Of a stretch of DNA of 64,000 nt, positions 1 to 11,799 are shown piece after piece. The translations under genes were made by a program, and so were the position numbers. The notes below the pieces were generated by a model, which was not told the DNA's origin, did no database searches, and saw only the letters and a list, made by a program, of their open reading frames with translations. Source of the stretch: Isoetes taiwanensis. Its lineage: Eukaryota; Streptophyta; Lycopodiopsida; Isoetales; Isoetaceae. The DNA lies in assembly GCA_021234155.1 (NCBI GenBank), contig JAJEKV010000010.1, forward strand, positions 18,263,418-18,327,417. Reading direction: 5' to 3'. The number at the start of each line of letters is the position of its first letter. Within the stretch, counting starts at the first letter, position 1.

Positions 1-1080
1 TTCGAGTTTGTTGGCAGAGTCAGATCACAGTTCCGGGGTGGGAGAATTGCCCGTCCGTGGCCAGGGACCTTCCAGAGAGGACATTTTGGGTCGAACTGCT
101 TCTGGAAGGTTTTAGGGCTACGTCTTCTGGCGTCAACGCCTTCCCACTACCTCATGACATTGTACAAGATCCTGGTCCAATCTGGCTAGGGTATGGCCTC
201 CAAAACGTAAACCCTGTGCCTTGCCAGGTTATTGTAGGGTTTACGTTATGGAGGTCGGGCTTTGGTCCGTTGCACTTGGGACATGGTCGAGCAGCTGCGT
301 TTGAAAACACGAGGCAGTAGAAACTGCCAGAATGGGGTTTGGATTTAATCTCCTCCTAGTTTTGCAATTAAAAGTCTAGAGCGCCTTATGCAGTAGCAAA
401 ATTGTTTGGGATCACTCGGGTTGGCCAATAGATCGAAACTCTGTTATTTCAGTTCTCATGGCTCCCCATGCATGTTTGTAAAGAAGTCGACCACGTTTGG
501 CCTCCAAAACGTAAACCCTGTGTGTTGCTAGGTTATTGTAGGGTTTACGTTATAAAGGTCGAGTTTTATTCAGTTGCACTTGAGACATGGTCGGGAAGCT
601 GCAGTTGAAAACAAGAAGCAATAGAAACTGACGAAATGGGGTTTGGATTTACCCTCCTCCCAAGTGTCGCAATTAGAAGTCAAGAACACATTTTGTAGTA
701 GAAATTTTTTTTGGAATGATTCGGGATCGCCAATAGATCCAAACTCTGTTATTTCAGTTGCCATGGCTCCGCATGCATGTTTGAAAAAGGTACACCAGGT
801 TCCAAGTGCAACTGACCACGTTTTGGCCTCCATAACGTAAACCCTACAATAACCTGGCAAGGCACAGGGTTTACGTTTTGGAGGCCATACCCTAGCCAGA
901 TTGGACCAGGATCTTGCACAATTTCATGAGGTAGTGGGAGGGCATTGACACCAGAAGACGGAGCCCTAAAACCTTCCAGAAGCAGTTCGACCCAAAATGT
1001 CCTCTCTGGAAGGTCCCTGGCCACGGACGGGCAACTCTCCCACCCCGGAACTATGATCTGACTCTGCCAACGAACTCAAA
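1..1080. repeat. Fold-back element with about 285-bp inverted arms and an internal duplication
   Basis: Bases 1-285 and 796-1080 are inverted copies of each other: the left arm starts with TTCGAGTTTGTTGGCAGAGT and the right arm ends with its near complement. Each arm can be read as the same open frame (57-320 plus, 749-1024 minus), so those frames are repeat-derived. The spacer contains a diverged direct duplication of about 300 bases (roughly 190-495 and 500-800), each copy holding the motif AACGTAAACCCT and its complement. The left arm begins at the window edge and may extend further. A related segment lies at about 63,510-63,625. Confidence 0.75.
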
Positions 1081-1565
1081 ACATCGACATTACCCTGGAG
1101 ACCACCCCTGCTCCAGGAAGCGCCAAAGTAGCTCATGTCCAACACGTTCGTAGTGAATTGGCCTTAGCGGAGGGTGCAGAATACTGCCATGTAGACGGTT
1201 CGTGCTTCTTTTGCTGCAAAAAATGACCGTGTAACTTGGTCCCTAGGGTAATTTCGCTGTTTCGGACGACATGGCGAAGTCAAATCTCCATTCTGGAGCC
1301 TTTGTACTGCCCAAACGACAGAACATGTGGCTTTCTACATGGTCGCATTGCCAGACACTTTTATGGGTTTGATATGTTCTCTCTGACCGATCTTGAATTT
1401 TGAACCTGCTTGAAGCGAAAAGTTACTTGAAGAGTGGATTCAACGGTCGGATGGGAAACCGGGCTCCGGGAAGGGAGGGATTGGCATTTGCCCTCCCGGA
1501 GGAGCACTAGTAGGAAAGCCTGCCTTGGTAACCTTTGTGATGTCCGTCTCCTGGGGTCTGGCCTC
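1081..1565. other. Unassigned spacer
   Basis: No coding similarity, RNA gene or repeat was recognised between the fold-back element and the minisatellite. The 128-residue minus-strand frame ending here lies mostly in the minisatellite and is not a gene. Confidence 0.5.
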
Positions 1566-2995
1566 TCCAACATGCCACGTGAGCTCCAACATGCCACATA
1601 GGCTCCAACATGTCTCGTGAGCTCTAGCATGCCACCTAGGCTCCAGTGCCACCTAGGCTCCAACATGCCACCTAGGCTCCAACATGCCAAGGTGGCTCCA
1701 ACATGCCACCTAGGCTCAAGCGTGCCAAGGTGGCTCAAATATGCCACCTAGGCTCCAACATGCCATGTAGGCTCCAACATGCCAACTAGGCTCCAACATG
1801 CCACCTACGCTCCGACATGCCACGTGGGCTCCAACATGCCACCTAGCATGCCACATAGGCTCCAACATTGCCACCTAGGCTCCAACATGCCACCTGGGCT
1901 CCAACATGCCACGTGAGCTCCAACATGCCAAGTTGGCTCCAACGTGCCACCTAGGCTCCAACATGCCAAGGTGGCTCACAACATGCCACCTAGGCTTAAA
2001 TATGCCAAGTTGGCTCAAACATGCCACCTAGGCTCCAACATGCCACCGTGGCCCAACATGCCACCTAGACTCAAACATGCCAAGGTGGCTCAAACATGCC
2101 ACATGGGCATCAACATGCCACCTAGGCTCCAACATGCCAAGGTGACTCAAACATGCCACATGGGCTCCAACATGCCACCTAGGCTCCAACATGCCATCTA
2201 GGCTCCAACATGCCAGGGAGTCTCAAACATGCCAAGGTGGCTCCAACATGCCACCTAGGCTCCAACATGACAAAATGGCTCAAACATGCCACCTAGGCTC
2301 CAACATGCTCAAACATGCCATGCGGGCTCCAACATGCCACCTATGCTCCAACTTGCCAAGGTGGCTCAAACATGACACGTGGGCTCCAACATGCCACCTA
2401 GGCTCCAACATGCCATCTAGGCTCCAGCATGCCAAGGTGGCTCAAACATGCCACCTAGGCTCTCCAACATGCCACGCGGGCTCCAATATGCCAAGGTGGC
2501 TCTAACATGCCACCTAGGCTCAAACATGCCAAGGTGGCTCCAACATGCCACCTAGGCTCCAACATGACAAAATGGCTCCAACCTAGGCTCCAACGTGCTC
2601 AAACATGCCACGTGGGCTCCAACATGCCATCTATGCTCCAACTTGCCAAGGTGGCTCAAACATGCCAAGGTGTCTCAAACATGCCAAGGTGGCGCAAACA
2701 AGCCAAGATAGCTCAAACATGCCACGCGGGCTCAAACATGCCAAGGTGGGCTCAAACATGCCACCTAGGCTCCAACATGCCACTTAGGCTCCAACATGCC
2801 AAGGTGGCTCAAACATGCCACGTGGACTCCATAATGCCACGTGGGCTCCAGCATGCCAAGGTGGCTCAAACATGCCACCTAGTCTCAAACATGCCACCTA
2901 GGCTCCAACATGCCAAGGTGGCTCAAACATGCCACCTAGGTGCCAAGGTGGATCAAACATGCCACGTGGTGCCAAGGTGGCTCAAACATGCCATG
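1566..2995 (+). repeat. 19-bp minisatellite, direct block
   Basis: Tandem copies of a 19-bp unit, consensus GGCTCCAACATGCCACCTA. Two main variants alternate: one with CCACCTAGG and one with CCAAGGTGG after AACATG. CCACGTGGG is a third, rarer form. Because 19 is not a multiple of 3 and the unit has no stop codon, frames stay open for long distances and encode a 19-residue period (beginning MPPRLQHAKVAQ). The frames at 1944-2201, 2191-2505 and 2507-3025 are products of the repeat, not genes. Confidence 0.92.
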
Positions 2996-3395
2996 TTGGA
3001 GCCTAGGTGGCATGTTGGAGCTTAGGTGGCATGTTGGAACCACCTTGGCATGTTGGAGCCTAGGTGGCGTGTTTGAGCCATATTGGCATGTTGGATGCCA
3101 CGTGGCATGGTTGAGCCACCTTGGCATGTTGGCGCCAAGGTGGCATGTTTGAGCCACCTTGGCACATTGGAGCCCACGTGGTATGGTTGAGCCACCTTGG
3201 AATGTTGGAGCCTAGGTGGCATGTTGGAGCTTAGTTGGCATGTTGGAACCACCTTGGCATGTTGGAGCCTAGGTGGCGTGTTTGAGCCATATTGGCATGT
3301 TGGATGCCACGTGGCATGGTTGAGCCCCCTTGGCATGTTGGCGCGAAGGTGGCATATTTGAGCCACCTTGGCATGCTGGATTCTAGGTGCCATGT
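2996..3395 (-). repeat. 19-bp minisatellite, inverted block with a 209-bp higher-order repeat
   Basis: At about 2995 the same 19-bp unit flips strand and now reads CATGTTGGAGCCTAGGTGG on the plus strand. Inside this arm a larger unit is repeated with a period of 209 bases (11 x 19): the stretch from about 3015 recurs from about 3224 with few changes. With the direct block this forms a large imperfect palindrome. Open frames on the minus strand here come from the repeat. Confidence 0.88.
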
Positions 3396-4260
3396 CACCC
3401 AAAATTTGCCAACGCCACCCCATGAAAAACCAAAGATGTACATCTTTTCTTTAGTGGCCTAGTAAAAAATTGACCTTGCTTACTTGGCATGCCATGTCAC
3501 CAATTGGAGGGCCACATCATCTTTTCCATGCTCTTTGCTTGTATCGCAAGTGTAACGACATCAAGATCCCATTATACCTCTAACATTTATTTCCTATGGG
3601 TTTGTAGACCTGACTTTGTAAAGAATGTTTCAAGGGTTATCCAGAGAATCGCTTTAGAAGTACAGAGAATTGATCATATCATAGCCCAGTTTACCTTGTA
3701 TTATACATGGCGCCTATATTATTGGACATGCATATAACCTTGTAAATATTCATTTCCTTTCCTCCTGGTCTGTTCGAAATGTTGCAGAGTTAGAAGCTCT
3801 CAATTTGGACTCACAAGATTCAACCATAAGACCTACGAAATACCATGCGATGATATCGCCAAAATCAGGTCCAGATTATTTTCACCCCTTGAGAGTGTAA
3901 GCATGGGAATGCCCATGATGGCATGGCCATTCCGCAAAGCAACATTTGAATTGCAAGTACATTATAGGTAAATGGAGAGTTGGAGTTAGAATGTCTAGCA
4001 AAAAATAAAAAATAAAAATACTAATAGGGGGCCTATATTTTCTTCACGATGAAAAACAACTCCCATATTTTTATGCACGCATGGTAAATCTGTCTTTATT
4101 CAACGGTGAAGATGAACGGCAGGGATCTTGATCCACATCCCATGATTTTATTGGCTCTGATAATTAATGGTTGAGATTAAGGGCAACCTAGATCAACGCC
4201 CACAGATCTTGATCTCCGTCCTTCAATCTTATTGGCTTAGAATAAGAACCCTTTTACTTT
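3396..4260. other. Unassigned spacer with CCAAT-like boxes near its end
   Basis: No gene or repeat family was recognised. From about 4080 there are several ATTGG (inverted CCAAT) motifs and a pyrimidine-rich stretch just before the candidate exon at 4276. This would fit a plant promoter but is not proof of one. Confidence 0.35.
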
Positions 4261-4275
4261 TCCCGCCTAAGTTTT

Positions 4276-5019
4276 ATGCTGCTGCGCCCCTTTTACCTAG
4301 TTTCTGCATCTGCGACTAGAGTTTTGAAGAAACACAGATCGGCAGCTTGTTCTAGCAATGGCAATGGCAATGGCAATGGCAATGGCGCTGCACTGGCGCT
4401 GGCGTGGGACTTTCTTCCAGGTATGGCCTTAACATCTGGTGAAGCTCTTCCTCAGATTCTCCCTTTCTTGTTCCTTTTCATTTTTCTGTTTCAAATCAAT
4501 CACAACATCTTGCTGTTTATCTAAAACAGGGATTGTGGTCGTGGTTGTGGCGCCTGAACGGCCGCCCTAGCCAGATCAGATCAAGACGGCCTGTGGCTGC
4601 TTTGCATGCTTCCGAAATGGAAGGGGTTCAGGTTCCTGATTGGAAGATCTTACTATCACCAGGTTTGGCTGAAAAATTCATGTAACAACACTCTGGTACA
4701 AAAGAAGTTATTCTAACCTGGCATGGCCGAATTTTTGTTTGCAGATGGCCGATTTGCTCTATTGTGCCAAATGACAGTGGCTTCAAATCCGGCCTGTTTC
4801 TTTATTATGTACTTCGGTTTTGCATGTTGCAGCAAGATATCAAACTTAAAAACTTTCTGGATCTGCATATGGCAGCCGAAAATCTGCATACTTTCTGTGC
4901 TATGGCAAATAAAAACCCTTTCCGGATGTGCAGTTGTGAATAGTACTTCGAAACTAGGTTTCAAGGCAATGATAGAAGCGTCGATGAAGGAAGTATCAGA
5001 GATGGTTCATGAAGAATGA
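4276..5019 (+). other. Candidate multi-exon gene fragment, function unknown
   Basis: I do not recognise this gene. From the ATG at 4276 a Ser/Ala/Arg-rich, transit-peptide-like N-terminus runs into a Gly-Asn run coded by a GGCAAT hexamer repeat (about 4356-4385). It reaches a possible donor at about 4421 (CCAG/GTATGG). A second open stretch at about 4530-4661 ends in another CCAG/GT and encodes a tail with RRPVAALHASEMEGVQVPDW. A third open stretch ends at a stop at 5017-5019 after a Lys/Glu-rich tail (SKLGFKAMIEASMKEVSEMV). Exon joins are guesses and phases were not proven. It could equally be a decayed fragment or chance. Confidence 0.25.
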
Positions 5020-5268
5020 ATGTCTGCCATGTTTGTCAGTTCATATCTTCTGCTGTGAGAAACAATCTTCCAGAAAGATTCTAGAAATTGAAGTGAATTT
5101 GCAACAGCATCCTATTGATCTAATTCTTGGCGAGTTTGGCCAAGTATCTAGGAAGATTTTTATCAATACAGGTATCAACTATAAATTCAAGAGCTTTTGT
5201 GATAATTCTTGAGTATATCTTTGTTGATCTGCTTTAATACCTTGGCCAGGAGGTCGGTTAAATCTGGC

Positions 5269-5356
5269 CTGTTAAGAAAGCAAGGGTTCCTATGCAAGGG
5301 ACCTATTCTGGTCTGTTAAGAAAGCAAGGGTTCCTATGCAAGGCACCTATTCTATG
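5269..5356 (+). repeat. 44-bp tandem duplication
   Basis: The segment starting CTGTTAAGAAAGCAAGGG at 5269 is repeated from 5313 with one or two changes, a period of 44 bases. It lies downstream of the candidate gene fragment. Confidence 0.85.
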
Positions 5357-5399
5357 CAAAATTATAGAAAGGCTCTTCAAGAGCCCAAAAAAGATGTAT

Positions 5400-6480
5400 T
5401 ATTATATAATATTCTTGTTTATCTTTGATGAATCATATGTAGCCACTCTCTTTTCTTTTCAATAAAACGGATGGAGTTGTTTTAAATTGAGCCTTCATGA
5501 TTTCTATTCATGATTTGTATGGTTTTAGTGGCATTTATTTTGTTTGTATCTAGGCTAATGGTTAATATTAAAAAAATTAAGAACCACTTAGACGTGTTTA
5601 AGGACCTATTCTTGCAACCTGCAATATTCTATTTCTTAAAATGCATATTAGCTTTTAAATTATAATATATTAGCTTTTAAATTGTGGTCTATAGTATTTT
5701 TTTTAAATGTGCCACGTGTCAACATTTGATTTGTTAGAAGATATATTAGAAACAATACCTTGTTTTTCCTACGTGTAATAATAATGTTTTTTTTATTTCA
5801 AAAGTATGCTACATGTCCATAATTGATTAGCTAGAATAATGTTTTTTTTATTTAAAAAGTATGCCACATGTCAATATCTCATTAGTTAAACAACCACACT
5901 GGAAACTCACGTTTTTTTCTACGTGTTATTATATTACTTTTTACATGTCCTTATTTTAGGAAAACAATAGCTAGATTTCAATAACACATGTAGTGTTTCG
6001 CAAGTTAAAAAAGAGCCATGCGTGGTTTTCTTAATTTTGCAAAAACAACACTTGAAACGACGTGTCCATATTGAGAAAAATAACATTTGAAAATATTATT
6101 TTTCTATTTCCTACGTGTTCGTTTTTTATAGTTCTTTATTTATAGTGTTGTAATTTAGTTTTTCAGGTGTAGTAAAATTAAAACCTACGCATGCTATTTT
6201 AAAGCTAAACAACGCGTGGTTTTACAAAAAAACAACAGCGAAGGAAAAAAGTACACGTTGACAAAAATTCACAAAAACTATATCAATTTTTTCTACGCGT
6301 GGATTTTTCTGCCAAAAGACCACTGTGGGAAATTTCTGCCAAAAAAACCACTGTCTCTTTGTGCAAATCCGGATAAACGGGCCACGTGGACTTTTGGGGC
6401 CATTTTGGTGTTGTTTTTGGCATAAAACAACACTTCCGTACAACTAAAAAACAACTGTGGACCAAAATTTGGGGTCAGTG
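5400..6480. other. AT-rich spacer with diverged short repeats
   Basis: This is AT-rich sequence with recurring words: ACACGTGTC/ACATGTC followed by TTGATT or CTCATTAG (5705-5890), and AAACAACA/GTTGTTTT words (6210-6460). The motif CCAAAAGACCACTG/CCAAAAAAACCACTG occurs twice at 6312-6352. The overlapping short frames at 6216-6517 on both strands look like chance frames in low-complexity DNA. No gene was seen. Confidence 0.45.
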
Positions 6481-8564
6481 TGAAGCAAGGTGGCTCGAGC
6501 AGCATTACTGGAGACATATCTATAATCTACAAGTCTATGGATATTAGGACGTGTGGTATGGCATGACATGAGGATTGTTTTGCAAGACTCCATGATGTTT
6601 GAGGCATACTCTAAGGTCCTAGCAAGGTTGGTTTAGGGGAGTCCAATCTCTACACATGGAGCGGCTTGGGCAGCTCTAGGCTCTAGCTCCTTTCTAGGTA
6701 CCCTGGCAATAGGGAGTGTTAATGTGGCGGCTATATAAGTCAAACTCTATTAGAAGGACACAGAATTAGGTCAAGGTTTATGCCTTTGGCATGAGCAGAG
6801 GTGAGGTACCGACAGTTGGACTTGGGTTGCTATGCTGAGGTCTAGATGACTATAACAAAGGGGTGTTCTTGGGCACTTCTATCTAGGAGTAAGGTATCAG
6901 CTTCGAGCTGAGAGCAATACTTGCGAGCTACTAATGGGGGATGCTTCTATCTACAAACAAACTACAGTTTGGAAAAACAATTCAAGGGTTTGGGCAATTT
7001 TGGTCAATTTGAGCTAGGGTTTGACATTTCTAGCCTAATTTGAGGTCATAAATGGATTCTAGGCTATCTAATGGTCCTATTGCAACAATTTTCAGGCGAT
7101 TTGGAGCTCTGTAGCTCAAGTTATGGAGGTTCAAAGTTTGGAGGTCTCACAGGTTGCGCCATGCTCAAAAACTAAAGTTTAGTTCTTTGACCCGGTAGCG
7201 GTTTGTGAGACATTAACTGTAAATTGGGTTAAGCGTGTCAATTTGGGTGATCTAAGGGTCAAATCATGCTAGTCTCATCGAGTTAGGCAGAATGGACCCC
7301 TTACTTGGTCAATTTGGAGGTGTTTTGGTCTAGTTTGGACATGGTCTAGGTATGAAGGTCTCACAGGTTGCGCCTCGTTCAAAAACTAAAGTTTAGTTTC
7401 TTGACAAGGCGCGAGCTGTGAACATCACACCCCAGTGCGAGAATATCCTATTTTACTAAAATAAAAACTACTACTTGCTAACTTCGTCCTAATTAAGCAA
7501 GATTTGACACATAAACTACTCAAAATTATCATGTATTAACAAAATTATTGATTATTTACAACATATCTCTTGGGGATCTCCCTTAATTAAACTAGCTAAT
7601 TACGTGCCTTCCCTCATGAGGGTTTACTTTCGCCCAGCGTGAGCGGTCTTGTTGTTGAGTCTTCAAAATGTTGGACCAGCTTACGCTCTGCTTCTTCTTG
7701 AGCCTTGGCCTCCCCTCTCTGTTACGTCCTCTCCTCTTCTTGTTTCCTTGGCCTCCTTGGCCTCTGGCTGTTTAGCCTTGTCGAGAAAGTCGGCGGATGC
7801 ATTTGGTGCGCATCATGTCGATCGGACCACGGTGTCTATCAAGATCTTTGTCTCTATCTAGCTTAAGGGTCTTGGTTCTAAGTCTAAGGCTTAGCCATTA
7901 ATATTATCTAACATTATTAAAGCTTAAATCTAATTAAGAATTATAATACAAACACAAACGATGCTCCTCAGTGGTTGGCACGGGGGGGTTTGGGGGGGTT
8001 CAATCCTGTGGGTGGGAGGTTCAATTCTCGCTATCGCGGGAATCCTTTTAAGATGAGGTTCAAATAGACTGAAAAACTAGACTAATCTAGCTAATTCCTA
8101 GCTAAAATTCGAATTACCAAGTTACTTTTTTCAATTTTACAACATTTCAAGCTGTTTTGGACCAATGTCTCACAGCTTGCGCCTCGCTTCAAAACTGCAG
8201 TTTAGTTCTTCAACCAGGCGCGAGCTGCCAACTTACCTGGCAAATGTTTGGCTCATTCTTTTTAGTCTTATTAAGTTCCAGTTTATTTAACTGTTACTAG
8301 CTTAGCATAAACTACCAAAAATGAGAAAAAAAATTTCCCCTTTTGGCTCATTCTTTTTAGTCTTATTAAGTTCCAGTTTATTTAACTGTTACTAGCTTAG
8401 CATAAACTACCAAAAATGAGAAAAAAAATTTCCCCTTTTCGAGGTTCCTCATAAACTACCAAAAATGAGGAAAAAATTTTCCCCTTTTCGAGGTTTGAGG
8501 ATCCTATCAAGTTAGTACTACTGGGAGCATGGCCAGTGCTTTGCTCTTGGTCTCCAAGAACATT
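6481..8564 (-). mobile_element. Leader/internal part of a truncated LTR retrotransposon
   Basis: This stretch lies on the internal side of the primer-binding site and LTR at 8.57-10.3 kb. A motif around GTCTCACAGNTTGCGCC followed by TCAAAAACTAAAGTTTAGTT recurs at about 7141-7211, 7351-7420 and 8165-8233. The left boundary is unclear. No gag or pol was seen, so the element is truncated or non-autonomous. The layout resembles the leader of the Gypsy element further right, which also has long noncoding sequence with repeated motifs between the primer site and gag. Confidence 0.5.
8247..8494. repeat. 95-bp tandem duplication plus a partial third copy
   Basis: The 95-base segment starting TTTGGCTCATTC at 8247 is repeated exactly or nearly so from 8342. 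A third, partial copy (CATAAACTACCAAAAATGAG and following) lies at about 8450-8494. Confidence 0.92.
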
Positions 8565-8575
8565 GCTCGATACCA
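8565..8575 (-). promoter_or_regulatory. Primer-binding site, initiator-Met tRNA type (one base short)
   Basis: On the minus strand this reads TGGTATCGAGC, the usual TGGTATCAGAGC with one base lost. The sequence after it (AATGTTCTTGG) matches the one after the primer site of the complete Gypsy element at 28.2 kb, so the two elements are related. Confidence 0.7.
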
Positions 8576-8578
8576 GCG

Positions 8579-10307
8579 TGGCGTCCCCTACTCATATCGG
8601 TTGCACTCACCGGTATACAAGCGAGTTCATCCCCATACCAGCTCCATGCTAATATAGGGCCCTCCACGTATCAACGCAACCTTGAAGAGTTCCAGTGGGA
8701 AGAATGAAGGGTCCTTTACCTGTCTCCCTCGGGGCCCTACCTAGCTGCTGAAGCGTAAACATACATGTCGTTAGTACATACATCAACATCATATGACCAT
8801 CACGAAGGATGGTCCTCCACATATCTGCATAGACAAAGATCGGCACATCACATAGGGAATCCTACCCAAGGCTCGGACTCAAGGGGATGGTGGCGGCTTG
8901 GGTCTCGAGTTCATTGGAGCATGAATTCATGGCAATGGATTTGGGCGGCATAAGAACATGGCATAGGGTTGTCCACTCCATCACCCCCTCCCCAGGCACA
9001 CTTTGCGAGTAGGCTGAAAAGTGTTGGGACTGATCAGAGCCCGCCGGGATGCATAGCCAAAAGGGCTATTCACGGGTTTCATCTCCCGGTTCCGATGGGG
9101 CGGGGTAGGGATCACTCCCTCCGAGAGATCTACACATGCCGACTCAAGGGTGACTAGAGGGCCCTTTGCCCGTATTGAAACCCACTTTGGAAAGTCATGA
9201 ACACCACTTCACGGGTGTCGAGCCCATGCCTTACCCACACTCGGTGGTAAGCCATTAGACCTAGTCACAATGATCCCCGGTGGGCCTTACACACCCGAGG
9301 GATCGTTCAAGAGTCGAACACGAACCTCCTTCTTAGCGGTCGGCCCCTTCACCCACAACCGGTGTGGTTCTTGTACCTGAGCCGAATCTATGGTGTGCTA
9401 GAGAGGCTAATCTAGGAGCATCTACTACCAAGCTTGAAGTCTCTACCCCCCTTCCCAATACAAGGAGTTCCACGGAGATACATCATCCATATACATCACG
9501 GAAGAACTAAAGAACATAGATCTAATCTATATCATAGAGTTAGGTTCTTTAGTTAGAGTCTGATATCTACTCATCTAGAGATCTAGATAGGCTGCTAAAA
9601 GCGATTTAATAGGCTAAACCCTACTTTGATACAATGGTGAAAAGCGGTTTAGACCATTAAATGGACTACTACATCCCCGATCCATGAGTTGCTCCTCGAC
9701 CTGAGTTCGACCATCCCTCTTGAGCTGCTCGAATCAAGGGAAACTAATGGTGCCATTTTCTCGAGGCCAGTGCAGGAGGCGGATTTTGACTCCTAGGCAG
9801 CCAAAAAGCGGCTCTAAAACCCTAAGAACGAAAATGGGCAAGTTAGGGTTCTCCTACTTAAATAGGCAAGGGTTGGGGCTTAGGGTTTCCAATTATCCCT
9901 TTAGGTATGTGGGATAATTGGAAATGGGCCCACTTGCCTTTAATGGCTAGGTGGCCAAATGTGCCTACATGGAAATGTGTGCACCTTAATAAATGTGCAT
10001 GTGCACATTAATAAGAAATGCACATACCTAGTTGCCCCCTAGGGCTACTCACCTGGCTACACGTCGGCGTACACGTCAGTTGGAGTGGCGTGTACGCGTG
10101 ACGAGACAGTACAGTATACGTCCTGGGACCGTATACTGTGCTGGAACGTCACATGAAGGAATGTCTTCAACAAATATTGGTAGCGCACTTGGCAAGGGTG
10201 AGTGACTCGCAACTAGAAGGTTGTGAGTTTAAACCCTGTCTTGTGCAACTACCCTTTTGCATCCGTGTGACGACCATCTTTTGACGAATATCCGTATGGT
10301 CGTCACA
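8579..10307 (-). mobile_element. Long terminal repeat of a truncated LTR retrotransposon
   Basis: A block of about 1.73 kb lies between the primer-binding site and a CGTCACA end at 10,301-10,307. That is the same terminal heptamer that ends the LTRs of the Gypsy element at 16.7-29.9 kb. Its start, TGGCGTC, is a diverged form of TGTGACG. I saw no second LTR, so the partner has been lost or lies elsewhere. The short frames at 8649-9157 are LTR sequence, not genes. The left boundary is good to a few bases only. Confidence 0.65.
10180..10250 (+). repeat. tRNA-like promoter segment inside the LTR
   Basis: GGTAGCGCACTTGGCAA (A-box-like) is followed about 35 bases later by GGTTGTGAGTTTAAACC (B-box-like). 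A similar pair occurs on the minus strand at 52,046-52,112. It does not fold into an obvious complete tRNA, so I read it as a tRNA-derived (SINE-type) head rather than a tRNA gene. Confidence 0.5.
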
Positions 10308-11790
10308 TAACCCATCATCGATTCTTAAGCTCCAGCCACGTAAGGATCAGAAATTTGCCTTGTGAATTTTGTGAATTTTGAAACTTTTGAAATTTGAAAT
10401 AAAACACACATAGGTATCAAGGGTATTTTGTGAATTTGAAGGAAACATAAGGGCATTTGAGGAATTATGTCAAAACATAAGGGTATTTCAACAATTATCA
10501 AAACTACAAAATACATTGTACGTTAACCAAGGGCATTCCATAAATTTTTGAAAAGTTAGGGGTATGTGAGAAAATGGCATTCTGTAGTTTTTCCCATATA
10601 TTTACAACAATAAGTTATGAGGATTTTGTTCCACTTACGTCCCTATACATGTTCAAGATCCAGCTTTTGCTCATCACGAACTCAATTTAACTTTTGCTCA
10701 CCATGAACTGGAGTTCCAAATAGCGGAGCAGTATAACAACCATACAACAACAATACTAATATGGTTGTCACGCACATTCAAAAGCACTATGATGCAAAGA
10801 GGACATGAATTTAGAACATTTTGGTTATAAGCCGCCTACTTACCAAGTAGATTACCTCATTATCATTATTAGTTATATCATTGGAGATTCATGTATATAC
10901 ATGGCTAGCTTGCATGCAAGTCTCGAGTATCCTTGTTCTTATGTTCGTGTTTTCCTTTTGTACATCTTCATTATATTTTTACATTACACGGATTCTAGTC
11001 TCTTTGTACTTCATTGAGTCATTCTCGTATCTTGCTCATAGGCTCGTGACACGTGATTCCACCAAGCTAGGTAAGAAGTTAGTAATGCACTCTAATGTTC
11101 CAAAGAGAGCAATAAATCGAAGAAGCTTGGCACATCTTCAATCTATAGAGAGTCGTTTGGAGTCCACGATTGCGGGCAAGTCCAGTTCATTACTCAATAC
11201 CTGCAAAGAAAGATTGTTAACTTGCCATCAGTGCCAAAGTGAACTTTGGCAAATAACTTACAATGCAAAGTTTGCTTCAGTAGGATAAAATCAAATACAA
11301 TTAAGGATTATTTACTATTGACATGTGTTGATTGTTCAAGAGAACCATTATAGTGTTTGAAAAGTTTCCTGAACATGAACATCTCAGTTGGAATTATTTT
11401 TAATATGCAACAAGAATTTTCGAATAATGTTTAACATGCAACATGAATAACACACAACGGGTTTTGAACACCCTACCCATGTCTTCCACCACTTGTTTTT
11501 TTTTTTTTTTTTCCCAATGTCTGTGTGTCGCTAAGGAATCACGCTCTATTGTTCACCTCATATCAACAAATGATAAAAACTGAAAATATTTTCAAACGAA
11601 TGATCCCATGAGGGAATAACCCACAATAAAGAATGCACATCTGTCCTTACCCAAAACTTCTCTAGAAGGATAATGACATTATATAGGGGTTTATAATGCT
11701 CCAAATCCCTGCATAGAAATAGTAAGTATTCCAAATGTTCTCGCTGAATGGATGATCAACAATAAAACAACAAAACAAACACGAACATAC
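10308..11790. other. Unassigned AT-rich spacer with a poly-T run
   Basis: No recognisable gene. A 135-residue plus-strand frame at 10,881-11,288 has a hydrophobic start and a Ser/Lys-rich end but matches nothing I know. A T-run of about 18-20 bases lies near 11,495-11,513. Short GTGAATTTTG repeats occur near 10,360. Confidence 0.4.
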
Positions 11791-11799
11791 TTCTATTGT

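Noticed and set aside
1944-3025. Long plus-strand open frames rich in MPPRLQHAKVAQTCHLGSN
   Set aside because: Produced by a 19-bp tandem repeat without stop codons. The same peptide period appears in other frames and at 62.2-62.6 kb.
1566-3395. CRISPR-like array of short repeats
   Set aside because: Units are head-to-tail without unique spacers, the strand flips, and the context is a plant genome.
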